46,821 bases of DNA from Paenibacillus sp. (GCA_031181325.1 JAPSKX010000016.1:1-46821); one strand, 5' to 3'; positions 31,376 to 39,913 are shown, counted from the first letter of the stretch. Notes: generated from the sequence alone by a model not told the origin. Translations and numbers: made by a program.

Positions 31376-32014
31376 ATGTTAGAAAATGCAGAGCGATATG
31401 CGGACGCGCTGTTCGAAGGGAAGGCGGACCCCGACCTCGAGCGCGTGCGCGCTTCGATCGAAGCGAGAAACATGAGAGACATCTCCGTCAAGCCGGGGTA
31501 CGGGCGCCTCTTGACGCTGCTCGCCTCGGCTTCGAACGCCGCCGCGATTCTCGAGATCGGCGCCTTAGCGGGCTACAGCGGCATCTGTCTTGCGCGCGGC
31601 CTGCGTCCGGGCGGCAAGCTGACGTCGCTCGAGCTCATGCCCGAATATGCGGAGTTGGCGCGTTCGAATCTCGCGGCGGCCGGCTTCGGCGATGCGGCGG
31701 AGTACCGAGTCGGCGAGGCGCTGACGAGCCTTGAGGCATTGGAGGCGGAGGGGAGAACGTTCGACTTCTTCTTCATCGACGCGGACAAGGGAAACTACCC
31801 GAATTACTTGGAGTGGGCGTTGAAGCTCGGCCGCCCCGGCGCGATCATCGTCGGCGACAACACGCTCCTGAAGGGCCGCATCGTCGAGGAGCAGTCGACG
31901 TCTCCGTCGGTTCGCGCCATGCGCGTCTTCAACGAGAGAATCGCGACCGACCCTCGCCTGCAAGGCGTCGTCTTGCCGGCATACGACGGTCTCTCGATCG
32001 CCCGCATCGTCTGA
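31376..32014 (+). CDS. SAM-dependent O-methyltransferase, class I COMT-like
   Basis: A 212-residue cytosolic methyltransferase of the catechol/caffeoyl-CoA O-methyltransferase family (YrrM-like). The SAM-binding motif I is AILEIGALAGYSGICLARGL, motif II KLTSLELMPEYAELAR, and the metal site is DFFFIDADKGNYPNYLEWAL then GAIIVGDNTLLKGRIVEE. It needs a divalent metal and methylates a hydroxyl of a catechol-like acceptor; the acceptor is unknown. ATG follows AAGGGAGTGATGAT. It has its own promoter with a palindrome over the -10, and its own terminator. Confidence 0.92.
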   Translation: MLENAERYADALFEGKADPDLERVRASIEARNMRDISVKPGYGRLLTLLASASNAAAILEIGALAGYSGICLARGLRPGGKLTSLELMPEYAELARSNLAAAGFGDAAEYRVGEALTSLEALEAEGRTFDFFFIDADKGNYPNYLEWALKLGRPGAIIVGDNTLLKGRIVEEQSTSPSVRAMRVFNERIATDPRLQGVVLPAYDGLSIARIV

Positions 32015-32023
32015 CGGCGCCGC

Positions 32024-32050
32024 GGCCGCGCTCTTGGCGCGGCCTTTTTT
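32024..32050 (+). terminator. Terminator of the O-methyltransferase gene
   Basis: GGCCGCGC-TCTTG-GCGCGGCC (32024-32044) is a perfect 8-bp stem with a 5-nt loop, followed by six Ts. Confidence 0.9.
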
Positions 32051-32178
32051 CGCTGCGGTTCCGCCAGCCCCCGCCCCGCGCATGCCGCCCTACACGCCGA
32101 TCCGGCTCCTTCGTCTTTCGCTCCTCGGCTTTCGTTCTTGGCCACTTTTTCATCCTTCCCCTTGCCCCCCATCGTGTC

Positions 32179-32284
32179 ATTTTTCAAATTGTCCTTCGCT
32201 CAGGATGGGAAGATCGAGAGCGTTCGCGTCGCGAAACGACCTTCACTGAAGTCGGTTTCCTGAGCGAACGGCATTTTCAAAAAT
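32179..32284. repeat. 106-bp palindromic element
   Basis: The outer arms, 32179-32205 and 32258-32284, are 27-bp imperfect inverted copies, both containing TTCGCTCAGGA in full and about 22 of 27 matches overall. The inside holds further nested palindromes, including CTTCACTGAAG and CGTTCGCG/CGCGAAACG. The element lies in a 352-bp gene-free gap between a terminator and the promoter of the zinc-ribbon gene. It has the size and shape of a REP or MITE-like element, or of a large RNA cruciform. Bases 32051-32178 show no signal. Confidence 0.55.
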
Positions 32285-32319
32285 AGGCGGAGCTTCCCCT
32301 TAGGAGTAAAAAAAAGTGG

Positions 32320-32348
32320 TTGAATAGGGAACGTGTGTTCTGTATAAT
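32320..32348 (+). promoter_or_regulatory. Sigma-A promoter of the zinc-ribbon gene
   Basis: TTGAAT (32320-32325) and TATAAT (32343-32348) are 17 nt apart, a near-consensus housekeeping promoter just after the palindromic element. It should start transcription near 32355. Confidence 0.75.
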
Positions 32349-32384
32349 GAAGAAAAAGGGATCGGCATGAGGAGGGAGCTCGGA

Positions 32385-33107
32385 GTGAATGCGGACGAGG
32401 CATGGGAAAAGGCGTACGCGATCGACGATTGGGACGTATGGAACGGCAGGTTCGATCCGGAGCAAGTGTTTCCGTCGGAGGAGGTGTGCCGGCAATACGT
32501 CATTCGCAAACGTTGGCCGCACGGTTACGTCTGTCCGCGATGTTATTCGCTTAGCAGCTACTCGATCGAGAAACGCGGGCTGATGGAGTGCGCTCGGCCG
32601 GATTGCGGGTATCAATCGTCGATTACGGCCGGCACCGTTTTCCATGGGACGCGGACGCCGCTGAAGAAGTGGTTTCTCGCGATCTTTTGGGTAAATAGAG
32701 ATCGGCTGGTCCATCCGATCTTCTTGCGCGAGAAGCTCGGCGTATCCTATAAGACCGCTTGCTCGATGCTGAGGAAAATTCAAGAGGCGCTCGACCACTT
32801 CTGCGTCGCGGTCGCCTCGGAGCTTCGCCATCCGATGGAGGCGATCTTCGTCCATCCGGACGTCGAAGCGGCCGCCGATTTTCCTAGAGAGGACGTAATG
32901 CGATACGAATGCGTGGAGGAGGGGGAGCCGCCCCGGGCAGGGAAGATTACGAGGGAACAATGGGTGGAGCGGCATGAGATCAAGCGGATCTTCTTCCATG
33001 CGCGAAGGTCCTGTTTTCTGCTGAACGTCGTCGCTTGCGTCGCGTCGCCGCCGCTGAAGGTCATGACCCGCGAACGTTGGGCGCGATACGCTTCTTGCGC
33101 AGCGTAG
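32385..33107 (+). CDS. IS1595-type zinc-ribbon protein without a transposase catalytic domain
   Basis: About 240 residues. The N-terminal half matches the zinc-ribbon and helix-turn-helix region of IS1595-family transposases: YVIRKRWPHGYVCPRCYSLS, then GLMECARPDCGYQSSITAGT with the second Cys pair, PLKKWFLAIFWV, and the helical LGVSYKTACSMLRKIQEAL. In a transposase the DDE catalytic domain would follow. Here the C-terminal ~90 residues hold no recognisable DDE core. It may be a domesticated DNA-binding protein or a truncated element. GTG 32385 follows AGGAGGG at 8 nt; ATG 32367 in frame is an alternative. It has a strong promoter of its own and overlaps the convergent MFS gene by 47 bp. Confidence 0.75.
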   Translation: MNADEAWEKAYAIDDWDVWNGRFDPEQVFPSEEVCRQYVIRKRWPHGYVCPRCYSLSSYSIEKRGLMECARPDCGYQSSITAGTVFHGTRTPLKKWFLAIFWVNRDRLVHPIFLREKLGVSYKTACSMLRKIQEALDHFCVAVASELRHPMEAIFVHPDVEAAADFPREDVMRYECVEEGEPPRAGKITREQWVERHEIKRIFFHARRSCFLLNVVACVASPPLKVMTRERWARYASCAA

Positions 33108-34278
33108 TCCACGTCCACGCGGCGTTCGCGAGCAGCATGCCGCAGGCGAACAGGAAGATGCCGCGAATGCCGATCCAGCCCGCCAAGGCGCCGCCGAGCA
33201 TGGGGCCGAGGATGTTGCCGAGGCTGAGGAAGCTGCTGTTGAAGCCGAAGGCGCGGCTCTCCATGCCGTCCGGCGTGTAGACGCGCAGCAGCGCGTTCAC
33301 CGAGGGCAGCATGCCGCCCATGAACAAGCCGAGCAGGAAGCGGCTGGCGAGCAGCTGCCAGACGTTATCGACGAACGCCTGCGGCACGAAGGCGAGGGCC
33401 GCTCCGATCAGACAGACGGTCAGCACCTTCTCGTAGCCGATTCGGTCGGCGAAGCGGCCGAGCAGCGGCGAAGCGGCCATGTTCGCGAAGCCGGTGACGG
33501 AGCCGACGAGTCCGGCGTAGAAGGCGAGCAGCTCCGGGCCGTGCAGCTCTTGTACGAATAACGGGATGAGCAGCATGGAGCTAAGCATCGACACTTGAAT
33601 GCCGACCGTTACGGCGAACAAGGCGGGAATTTGCGGCGCCTTGACCAGTCGTCTGAAGCTGGCCCCGAGCGAGAGGTTCGCCCCTTTGCTCGCGACGCTT
33701 CCGCGTTGGAAGTTCTCCTGCACGACCGCCCATGCGAGCGCGCTCGCCGCGAACAGCAGCGTGCCGGTGATGTAGAAGATCGGACGGTAGCCGACCCACT
33801 CGGCCAGCGACCCGCCGATGAAAGGCCCTAGGATCGTTCCGGCGACGGCCCCGGACTGCAGGGTGCCCATGGCGAAGCCGATTCGCTCCTTCGGGGCGGA
33901 AGCGGACATGAGGGCGGTCGCCGCAGGCACGAAGCCCGAGATGACGCCGTTCATCATGCGAAGCAGCAGGAGCTGCCACGCGCTCGTCGCGAAGCCCATT
34001 AGCAGCATGACGATCGCCATGCCGAAGCCGGAACGCAGCAGCATGATTTTCCGGCCGTAGCGATCGGCAAGTCCGCCCCACAGCGGCTGCGCGATGAACG
34101 ATGTGATGAAGTTGGCGGCGAAGATGGCGTTCGCCCACCAGGCGACATGCGTCGGATCGGAGACGCCCAATTCTTCTTGCACATATAAAGAGATGAACGG
34201 CATGATCATCGTCATGCCGGACATGACGAGAAACTGACCGAACCATAGGACGGCCAGGTTTATTTTCCAACGTTCCAT
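33061..34278 (-). CDS. MFS transporter, DHA1 multidrug type
   Basis: A 405-residue, twelve-helix proton-driven exporter. Helix 1 is LAVLWFGQFLVMSGMTMIMP, the family motif A loop is PLWGGLADRYGRKIMLLRS, and motif C-like glycine-rich helix 5 is near GAVAGTILGPFIGGSLAEWV. The second half repeats the pattern (PLLGRFADRIGYEKVLTVCL). This fits the 12-helix DHA1 drug-efflux group such as Bmr/YitG types; substrate unknown. ATG 34278 follows GGAGGTCCCCCC; the frame is open upstream without a site. No regulator gene is adjacent. Confidence 0.93.
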   Translation of the reverse strand: MERWKINLAVLWFGQFLVMSGMTMIMPFISLYVQEELGVSDPTHVAWWANAIFAANFITSFIAQPLWGGLADRYGRKIMLLRSGFGMAIVMLLMGFATSAWQLLLLRMMNGVISGFVPAATALMSASAPKERIGFAMGTLQSGAVAGTILGPFIGGSLAEWVGYRPIFYITGTLLFAASALAWAVVQENFQRGSVASKGANLSLGASFRRLVKAPQIPALFAVTVGIQVSMLSSMLLIPLFVQELHGPELLAFYAGLVGSVTGFANMAASPLLGRFADRIGYEKVLTVCLIGAALAFVPQAFVDNVWQLLASRFLLGLFMGGMLPSVNALLRVYTPDGMESRAFGFNSSFLSLGNILGPMLGGALAGWIGIRGIFLFACGMLLANAAWTWTTLRKKRIAPNVRGS

Positions 34279-34414
34279 GGGGGGACCTCCAGACGAAATT
34301 ACGGTTTCTTCAGTATACACGAAAACATGCGTGCATAAATTTGCCAGCTGTCGGGAACTGTAATGGATGACGCGCTGATTCGCGCTATATTTCGTTAAGG
34401 AGCTGACCTATCCC

Positions 34415-35173
34415 GTGAAATTCGGTGCCCATGAAGTGATGGAAGTCTCGGAGATTTTGTCCGAGAAGATGAATTTGATCAATCATTTGGCGTTGTATGA
34501 GCAAGAGGCGCAAGACGAGCAGCTGCGTTCGATGATTCGCCGCCACTTGGACATGGCGATCGGGGCATACGACAACATGGTCGCGTACACGCACGATTAC
34601 AGTGCGCGGCAAGGCATGCAGCCGCCTTATCCGCAGCCGGACGCCAATCTGGAGCGGTTGAAATACGGACTTCGCAACCCGCAGCCGGTCGCTCCGCAGC
34701 GTACGGGCCGGTTCAACGACACGATGATCGCGACCGCGCTTCTCACGGCGCATAAGGCGTCGGCGACGTGTCACATTCAACGCGGTCTCGAGGTGACGGA
34801 TCCGAACTTGCGCCAGATGTTCATGAACGGTGCCATTTCGTGCTTCAACCAGGCGTACGAAACCTTCCTCTTTATGAATCAGCAAGGCACGTATCAAGTG
34901 GCCACGCTTCACGATCATACGGCGAAGACGATGCTTCATTCGTACATGCCGATGAACGCGCAGGGCATTATGATGGAAGAAGGCATGACCGGAGCGATGC
35001 AAGCGCAGGGCGGTGCCGGTGCTTCGGGTACGGCTGCCGGCATGCAACAGTCGATGGCAGGGCAAATGCAGCAGCGATCGAACCAAGGGCAAGCGATGCA
35101 GGCGGGACAAGCCGGCATGACGCCGAACGCCATGAATATGCCGCATATGAACGGTCATTACATGAACCAATAA
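34415..35173 (+). CDS. CotF-type spore coat protein
   Basis: A 252-residue protein with the CotF/coat-protein helical bundle (ferritin-like). FGAHEVMEVSEILSEKMNLI then HLALYEQEAQDEQLRSMIRR form the first part, and TGRFNDTMIATALLTAHKAS then FMNGAISCFNQAYETFLFMN the second. The C-terminal ~65 residues are a low-complexity, Met-, Gln-, Ala- and Gly-rich tail typical of coat proteins. It should be made in the mother cell and laid down on the spore. GTG 34415 has AAGGAG 12 nt upstream. No clear sporulation sigma promoter could be fixed. A terminator follows. Confidence 0.88.
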   Translation: MKFGAHEVMEVSEILSEKMNLINHLALYEQEAQDEQLRSMIRRHLDMAIGAYDNMVAYTHDYSARQGMQPPYPQPDANLERLKYGLRNPQPVAPQRTGRFNDTMIATALLTAHKASATCHIQRGLEVTDPNLRQMFMNGAISCFNQAYETFLFMNQQGTYQVATLHDHTAKTMLHSYMPMNAQGIMMEEGMTGAMQAQGGAGASGTAAGMQQSMAGQMQQRSNQGQAMQAGQAGMTPNAMNMPHMNGHYMNQ

Positions 35174-35186
35174 GCTTGGAAAACAG

Positions 35187-35217
35187 GGAGAGCGCCCCAT
35201 CCGGACGCTCTCCTTTT
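35187..35217 (+). terminator. Terminator of the coat protein gene
   Basis: GGAGAGCG (35187-35194) pairs perfectly with CGCTCTCC (35206-35213), followed by TTTTG. Confidence 0.85.
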
Positions 35218-35306
35218 GTGTTAAAAATACTGAAGGAAATATATTATGGTTCAGCTCGCAATCTTGCTCGCATGAACGTAGTTGACTGTACCTATTTTAT
35301 GGCAAA

Positions 35307-35347
35307 TTGCCTGTTCTCGCTTCGTTCGCTATAATAGAATTAACGAA
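35307..35347 (+). promoter_or_regulatory. Promoter with flanking inverted repeat, YolD-like gene
   Basis: TTGCCT (35307-35312) and TATAAT (35330-35335) are 17 nt apart. TTCGTT (35321-35326) and AACGAA (35342-35347) form an inverted repeat around the -10, a possible operator. Confidence 0.55.
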
Positions 35348-35374
35348 CAGATGTTCCAGTGAGGAGTAAGGACT

Positions 35375-35656
35375 TTGGCAAAGAGTGAAGTAGGTATCCC
35401 GAAGCCGGGCAAAAGGTATGCGTCGAAGCGGCCGACCCGCGACGAATTTATACTGGAGGAACTAGGAGAACAACTGATCGAGGCGAAGAACGAAGAAGCC
35501 AATGTCCTGCTGACCGTGTGGGACTCCGATCAGGTAGCGGGGAAAATCGTGGATATGGATGCTCGAACGCGAAAGGTGCACATAGTCGATCGGTATGGAC
35601 AGACGGTGAAGGTGCCGTTTCTGGACATCATGAAGGTGGAGAATGCGGGGGACTGA
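35375..35656 (+). CDS. YolD-like family protein
   Basis: A 93-residue soluble protein with the YolD-like pattern: an N-terminal basic part (PGKRYASKRPTRDEF), a helical segment (ILEELGEQLIEAKNEEANVL), then a small beta domain with the family rhythm QVAGKIVDMDARTRKVHIVD and TVKVPFLDIMKVE. Relatives are often next to UV-damage DNA polymerases of the Y family, or plasmid and phage borne; no polymerase gene is next to it here. TTG 35375 follows GGAGTAAGG. Function not known. Confidence 0.75.
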   Translation: MAKSEVGIPKPGKRYASKRPTRDEFILEELGEQLIEAKNEEANVLLTVWDSDQVAGKIVDMDARTRKVHIVDRYGQTVKVPFLDIMKVENAGD

Positions 35657-35802
35657 GCGTCTCCCGTATTTCTATTCTCGCTCGCGAAATTGCTCGCAAC
35701 TATATCGCGGGCATACGGAAAATACGAAAAATAAGAAGCGAAGAAACGAAACAATAGAGGAAACAAAGGTCCTATGGAACCAAAGGAACAATGCCAATTT
35801 TG

Positions 35803-35811
35803 TGTTATAAT
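35803..35811 (+). promoter_or_regulatory. Extended -10 promoter of the CapA-like gene
   Basis: TGTTATAAT gives an extended -10 (TGnTATAAT) 37 bp before the CapA-like start. No convincing -35 is seen. Confidence 0.45.
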
Positions 35812-35847
35812 GACAGGATGCGACAAGCCGAATAAGGAGCAGGTGGA

Positions 35848-37230
35848 ATGAGGGGAACACGAACGGAAACGATGCGCCGCCGGCGGGCGTCGGGGCGGAG
35901 GCGGAAGCTGGCGGCGCTCAATGCGGCGTTATTGGTCGGCGTCGGCGCCGTGATCGCCTGGAACGTCTGGGCGTCCGACTCCGGCGGTGAGGCGTCGGGG
36001 GAGCGGCCGATGCAGGAGAACGCGGCGAAGCCGGGGCGCGCGGAGGCCGGGATGCCGGCCGGCGAGGACGCCGAGAACGGACGGGACGCTGCAGCGAAAG
36101 AAGCGCCGGACGAATCCGGTGCGTCTCCCGAAGCGGGCGAAGGCGAAGCGGCCCCGGATTCGGAGTCGACGTCCGGCGGGGATACGGCGTCGCCGGAGGC
36201 GGAGGCGCCGGGGACGGGCGGCTCCGACGGAGGAGCGGCCGGAGCGGGCGGTACCGGCGAAGAGGCGGACGACGGCGGGCGCGTGACGCTGGCGTTCGTC
36301 GGCGACGTGCTGCTCGGGGAGTCGGTCGGCGCGGCGATGCTGCGGAACGGCTTCGACTACCCGTACGCGCACGTGAAAGAACGGCTGCAGGCCGCCGATT
36401 TCGCCGCCGCGAATTTGGAAACGGCGGTTACGGCTCGCGATATGGAGAAGCCGGGGGCGAAGACGTATGAATTCCGCAGCGATCCGGATGCGCTGCCCGC
36501 GTTCAAGGAAGCGGGCTTCGACCTCGTGAACCTTGCGAACAACCATACGCTCGACTTCGGGGAGGTCGGATTGCGCGATACGATGAAGCATCTCGACGAG
36601 AGCGAGCTGCTGTACGTCGGCGCCGGGGAGACGGCGGACGACGCGTTCGCTCCCGTGTATGTCGAGAAGAACGGGCTGCGCATCGCCGTGCTCGGCTTCA
36701 CGCGAGTGATCCCCGACGGAGAATGGCGAGCCGGACCGAGCAAGCCGGGTTTAGCCGACACGTATAATTACACGCGGCCGGTCGAAGAAATTCAGAAAGC
36801 CGCCGCGGAAGCGGATCTCGTCGTCGTCTTGACGCACTGGGGCGACGAGCGCGTGCAGGAGCCGCATCCGAAGGAGCAGGTCGAGCTGGGACGGCGCTTT
36901 ATCGACGCCGGCGCCGATTTGATCGTCGGTTCGCACCCGCACGTGCTGCAAGGCTTCGAGCGGTACGGCGACGGGTGGATCGCCTACAGCTTGGGCAACT
37001 TTATCTTCACGAAGTCGAAGGACCCGCTCACGTACGAGGCTGCGGTGCTGGAGGCGAATTGCGGCGCGGGCGGCGACTGCAGCCTGAAGCTGACGCCGTA
37101 TTGGGCGGATTCGCCGCAGCCGCAGCCGATGGCGCCGGAACGGACGAAGGCGCTGCTGGAGCGCCTCGATAAGCTGTCCATAGGCGCGACCGTCGACGTC
37201 GAAGGCAACGTCGCGGCGAAGGACGAGTGA
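35848..37230 (+). CDS. CapA-family membrane protein with long disordered linker
   Basis: A 460-residue protein. A very basic N-terminus ([11 protein letters not shown]) and one membrane helix (~21-42) come first. A ~100-residue Ala/Gly/Glu/Pro-rich, acidic linker (~43-144) follows, then the CapA/PgsA metallophosphatase-like domain: [66 protein letters not shown] and [20 protein letters not shown]. Family members take part in poly-gamma-glutamate or related capsule export, but many stand-alone copies have unknown roles. The NNH and SHPH metal ligands are intact. The catalytic domain should sit outside the cell on a flexible tether. No pgsB/C genes are near. Confidence 0.9.
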   Translation: MRGTRTETMRRRRASGRRRKLAALNAALLVGVGAVIAWNVWASDSGGEASGERPMQENAAKPGRAEAGMPAGEDAENGRDAAAKEAPDESGASPEAGEGEAAPDSESTSGGDTASPEAEAPGTGGSDGGAAGAGGTGEEADDGGRVTLAFVGDVLLGESVGAAMLRNGFDYPYAHVKERLQAADFAAANLETAVTARDMEKPGAKTYEFRSDPDALPAFKEAGFDLVNLANNHTLDFGEVGLRDTMKHLDESELLYVGAGETADDAFAPVYVEKNGLRIAVLGFTRVIPDGEWRAGPSKPGLADTYNYTRPVEEIQKAAAEADLVVVLTHWGDERVQEPHPKEQVELGRRFIDAGADLIVGSHPHVLQGFERYGDGWIAYSLGNFIFTKSKDPLTYEAAVLEANCGAGGDCSLKLTPYWADSPQPQPMAPERTKALLERLDKLSIGATVDVEGNVAAKDE

Positions 37231-37289
37231 ACGGCGGCAATCCGTCGAACGACAGCACGTCTAAGTCATACATACGAGGAGACGACGCT

Positions 37290-37925
37290 ATGAATTATCG
37301 CAACGTATATTGCATCGGACGCAACTACGCGCAGCATGCGAAGGAGCTCGGCAACGAGGTGCCGAAGTCGCCGATCGTCTTTCTGAAGCCGACGCATGCG
37401 CTCGTGCCGTTCGAAGGCGCCGTGCCGATGCCGGTCGGCGTCGGAGAGGTGCATCACGAGACGGAGATCGTGCTTCGCGTCGCGAAGCCTTATCGGCCCG
37501 GCGCCGGCGTCGACGAGCTGGTCGACCGCATGACGCTCGGCCTGGACTTCACGCTGCGCGACGTGCAGTCGCAGCTGAAGAGCAAGGGGCAGCCGTGGCT
37601 CGCGGCCAAGGGCTTCCGCCATTCGGCGCCGATCTGCGAGTGGATGCCGTTCCCCGGCGCCGACGCGCTGCAGGATGCGGAGTTTCTGCTCCGGAAGAAC
37701 GGCGAGACGGCGCAGCGAGGGTACGCGCGCGACATGATCTTCTCCTTCCAGACGCTCATCGACCATCTCGGCGAGACGTACGGTCTCGGCGAAGGCGACG
37801 TCATCTTCACGGGAACGCCGGCCGGCGTCGGCCCGGTCGCGGACGGCGACGCGCTGGAGCTCGTCCTGGAAGGCCGGACGATCGGCAGCTGCACGATCGC
37901 TATGAAATCATCCAAGCCGTCATAA
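37290..37925 (+). CDS. Fumarylacetoacetate hydrolase (FAH)-family protein
   Basis: A 211-residue protein of the FAH superfamily, which cleaves or decarboxylates beta-diketo acids such as acylpyruvates and oxaloacetate. The opening [20 protein letters not shown] and [16 protein letters not shown] are typical of acylpyruvase-like members. The metal site [10 protein letters not shown] gives the E-x-E ligands, with the Asp in [29 protein letters not shown] is the C-terminal catalytic loop. ATG 37290 follows CGAGGAG; an earlier in-frame ATG at 37227 has no site. The substrate is not readable. Confidence 0.92.
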   Translation: MNYRNVYCIGRNYAQHAKELGNEVPKSPIVFLKPTHALVPFEGAVPMPVGVGEVHHETEIVLRVAKPYRPGAGVDELVDRMTLGLDFTLRDVQSQLKSKGQPWLAAKGFRHSAPICEWMPFPGADALQDAEFLLRKNGETAQRGYARDMIFSFQTLIDHLGETYGLGEGDVIFTGTPAGVGPVADGDALELVLEGRTIGSCTIAMKSSKPS

Positions 37926-37931
37926 AAAACA

Positions 37932-37963
37932 AGCGAGGCGCTCCGCACGGGGGATGCCTCGCT
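37932..37963. terminator. Bidirectional terminator between convergent FAH and HD-GYP genes
   Basis: AGCGAGGC (37932-37939) pairs with GCCTCGCT (37956-37963). On the minus strand the stem is followed by TTGTTTTTTATG; on the plus strand by CGTTCGTATTT. It best serves the HD-GYP gene. Confidence 0.8.
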
Positions 37964-37972
37964 CGTTCGTAT

Positions 37973-39154
37973 TTAGGCGTACGCTTCCGGGATCGCGTCT
38001 TGGTAGGCGTCGCGGATTTTCAAAATGTGCGGCAGCTGCTCGAAGAACGCGTCGACGACCTTCGGGTCGAAGTGCTGCCCTCGTTCTTCCTTAAATAAGT
38101 TCAAGATGCGGTCGAGCTCCCATGCCTTCTTATATACGCGTTCGCTGCCCAGCGCGTCGAATACGTCCGCGATGGCGGTGATCCGGCCGTAAATATGTAT
38201 TTCCTCGCCCTTCAATCCGTTCGGATAGCCGCGCCCGTTCCACTTCTCGTGATGCTGCGAGGCGACGACGGCGGCGATCTTCAGCAGCTCGCGGCGGGAA
38301 TTTTTCAAGAGATTGTGCCCGATCGTCGTGTGCGTCTTCATAATATCGTATTCTTCGTCCGTCAGCTTGCCCGGCTTCTTCAGCACGGCGTCGGGAATCG
38401 CGACCTTGCCGATGTCGTGCATCGGCGACGCGAGCTTCAGCTTCTCGGCTTCCTCTTGCGGGATGCCGAGACCGAGCGCAAGGATGTACGAGTATTCCGC
38501 GACGCGTTTGACGTGGTTGCCCGTCTCCTTGGAGCGGCTCTCGCCGATCTCGCCCATCGTGAAGATGATTTCCTTCTGCGTCTCCTCGATCTCTTGCTGA
38601 AGCATGACGGATTCGATCGACTTGCCGGAGTAGTTGGCGGCCAGCTTCAAGTATTCCAGATCTTTGTTCGAAAATACTTCCGCTTCCGTCAGCTTGTTGA
38701 TCGCTTGGTACGCCCCGATGATGCGTCCCTCGTTGTTCTGGAACGGCACGACCATGAGCGCCTTCGTATGATAGCCGGTTCGCTTGTCGACGGCGATGGC
38801 GCCGCTCTGCAATACGTCTCGGTAAGGCACGTTCGTGTACGCGTCGTCGATAAAGATCGCTTCCCCGGAGGCGATGGACATGCCGACGAGACCGGAATTG
38901 AGCGGGATCCGAATTTCCTTGACCCCGTGAGCGACCGTCGTGAACAGCTCGCTGGAACGTTCGTCGATGAGCCACACGGAGCAGCGATCCGCCACGACCA
39001 TCTCCCGGCCCATGTTCGCCATGAGAATGAGCACGTTGTCGAGGCTGCGCTCGTTGGCGATCTTAGCCGTGTATTCGAAGATGACGCTGAGCATCTGCTC
39101 GGACGTAAGGTCCTGCTTCACCTTGACTATTTCTAATTCGTATTCATCGTGCAT
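37973..39154 (-). CDS. GAF-HD-GYP cyclic di-GMP phosphodiesterase
   Basis: A 393-residue soluble protein. A GAF sensor domain (~15-170; CSVWLIDERSSELFTTVAHG and IRIPLNSGLVGMSIASGEAI) is followed by an HD-GYP phosphodiesterase domain (~200-385). The key motifs are intact: HDIGK in LASPMHDIGKVAIPD, HHEKWNGRGYP for the HHE and GYP parts, and IADVFDALGSERVYKKAW. It should degrade cyclic di-GMP in response to a small ligand or redox cue sensed by GAF. ATG follows GAGAGGTGCC. It lies 14 kb from the first and 10 kb from the second of two other cyclic di-GMP genes in this window. Confidence 0.93.
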   Translation of the reverse strand: MHDEYELEIVKVKQDLTSEQMLSVIFEYTAKIANERSLDNVLILMANMGREMVVADRCSVWLIDERSSELFTTVAHGVKEIRIPLNSGLVGMSIASGEAIFIDDAYTNVPYRDVLQSGAIAVDKRTGYHTKALMVVPFQNNEGRIIGAYQAINKLTEAEVFSNKDLEYLKLAANYSGKSIESVMLQQEIEETQKEIIFTMGEIGESRSKETGNHVKRVAEYSYILALGLGIPQEEAEKLKLASPMHDIGKVAIPDAVLKKPGKLTDEEYDIMKTHTTIGHNLLKNSRRELLKIAAVVASQHHEKWNGRGYPNGLKGEEIHIYGRITAIADVFDALGSERVYKKAWELDRILNLFKEERGQHFDPKVVDAFFEQLPHILKIRDAYQDAIPEAYA

Positions 39155-39328
39155 CGCGTCGGCACCTCTCCGGCTGGTTGCTTCATCCTGTTAATTTGCA
39201 ACCCTATTTTATCAGAGCGCTCGCGGATTATCGACGGTTTTTTCGATGCGGAAAAAATTTTTTGAATATTGAGACGTATCATTATATGATGGATGTATGC
39301 ATAAAGACTAACCATGGAGGTGGCGCGA

Positions 39329-39913
39329 ATGGCGAATACGGACGGGAAGTATATATTCGTGTTTACGGGGCCCGACGGCTCGGGACGGAAGTCCGTGGCG
39401 GACGCGGTCGGCCTTACCCTGGGCGTCAGGAAGGTCATCTCGTATACGACGCGGAGCAGACGGCCGATCGAGGAGGACGGACAGGATTACTTCTTCGTGA
39501 GCGAAGGCGAATTCCGGGAAGCGGCGGCGGGCGGACAGTTCGTCGAGCATCTGACGATCGACGGCTTCCGGTATGGGATTAAGGAGGCCGACATTTCTTC
39601 CGGGTTCGAGAAGGGAAGCGTTTACGTCATTCTGAACCGGCATGGGGCGGATATTTTGCGAGAGCTGTACGGCGATCGAGTCATTCGCATATTCATCTAT
39701 GCGGACCGCAATACCGTGCGCGAACGGCAAGAGCGGGACGGATTGTCCGAGCCGGAGATCGAACAGCGGCTGTCGCATTACGACGAGGATATGGCGTACG
39801 GTCCGCAATGCGAGCATTCGGCGGAGAACATCAACGACCTCGGTCATACGATTTTCCACGTGACGAACGTACTGGAAGAGTATTTACAGCGGGACCTGGT
39901 GGATAAAGATTAA
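39329..39913 (+). CDS. Guanylate kinase-like protein with altered P-loop
   Basis: A 194-residue protein of the guanylate kinase fold. The P-loop reads FTGPDGSGRKSV, so Arg stands where the canonical GxxGxGK(S/T) has Lys, with a Lys one place later. VISYTTRSRRPIEEDGQDYF then FVSEGEFREAAAGGQFVEH matches the GMP-binding part with TTR and the Y-F-V segment. IFIYADRNTVRERQERDG is the lid area. The true gmk in Firmicutes usually sits beside rpoZ; this copy stands alone, so it is likely a paralogue with a different role. ATG 39329 follows TGGAGGTGGCG. Similar GRK-type paralogues occur in Paenibacillus as far as I recall. Confidence 0.85.
   Translation: MANTDGKYIFVFTGPDGSGRKSVADAVGLTLGVRKVISYTTRSRRPIEEDGQDYFFVSEGEFREAAAGGQFVEHLTIDGFRYGIKEADISSGFEKGSVYVILNRHGADILRELYGDRVIRIFIYADRNTVRERQERDGLSEPEIEQRLSHYDEDMAYGPQCEHSAENINDLGHTIFHVTNVLEEYLQRDLVDKD

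Noticed and set aside
34321..34414. Sporulation sigma-K promoter for the coat gene
   Set aside because: GTGCATAAATTT resembles a sigma-K -10, but the AC-type -35 is off spacing; too weak to list.
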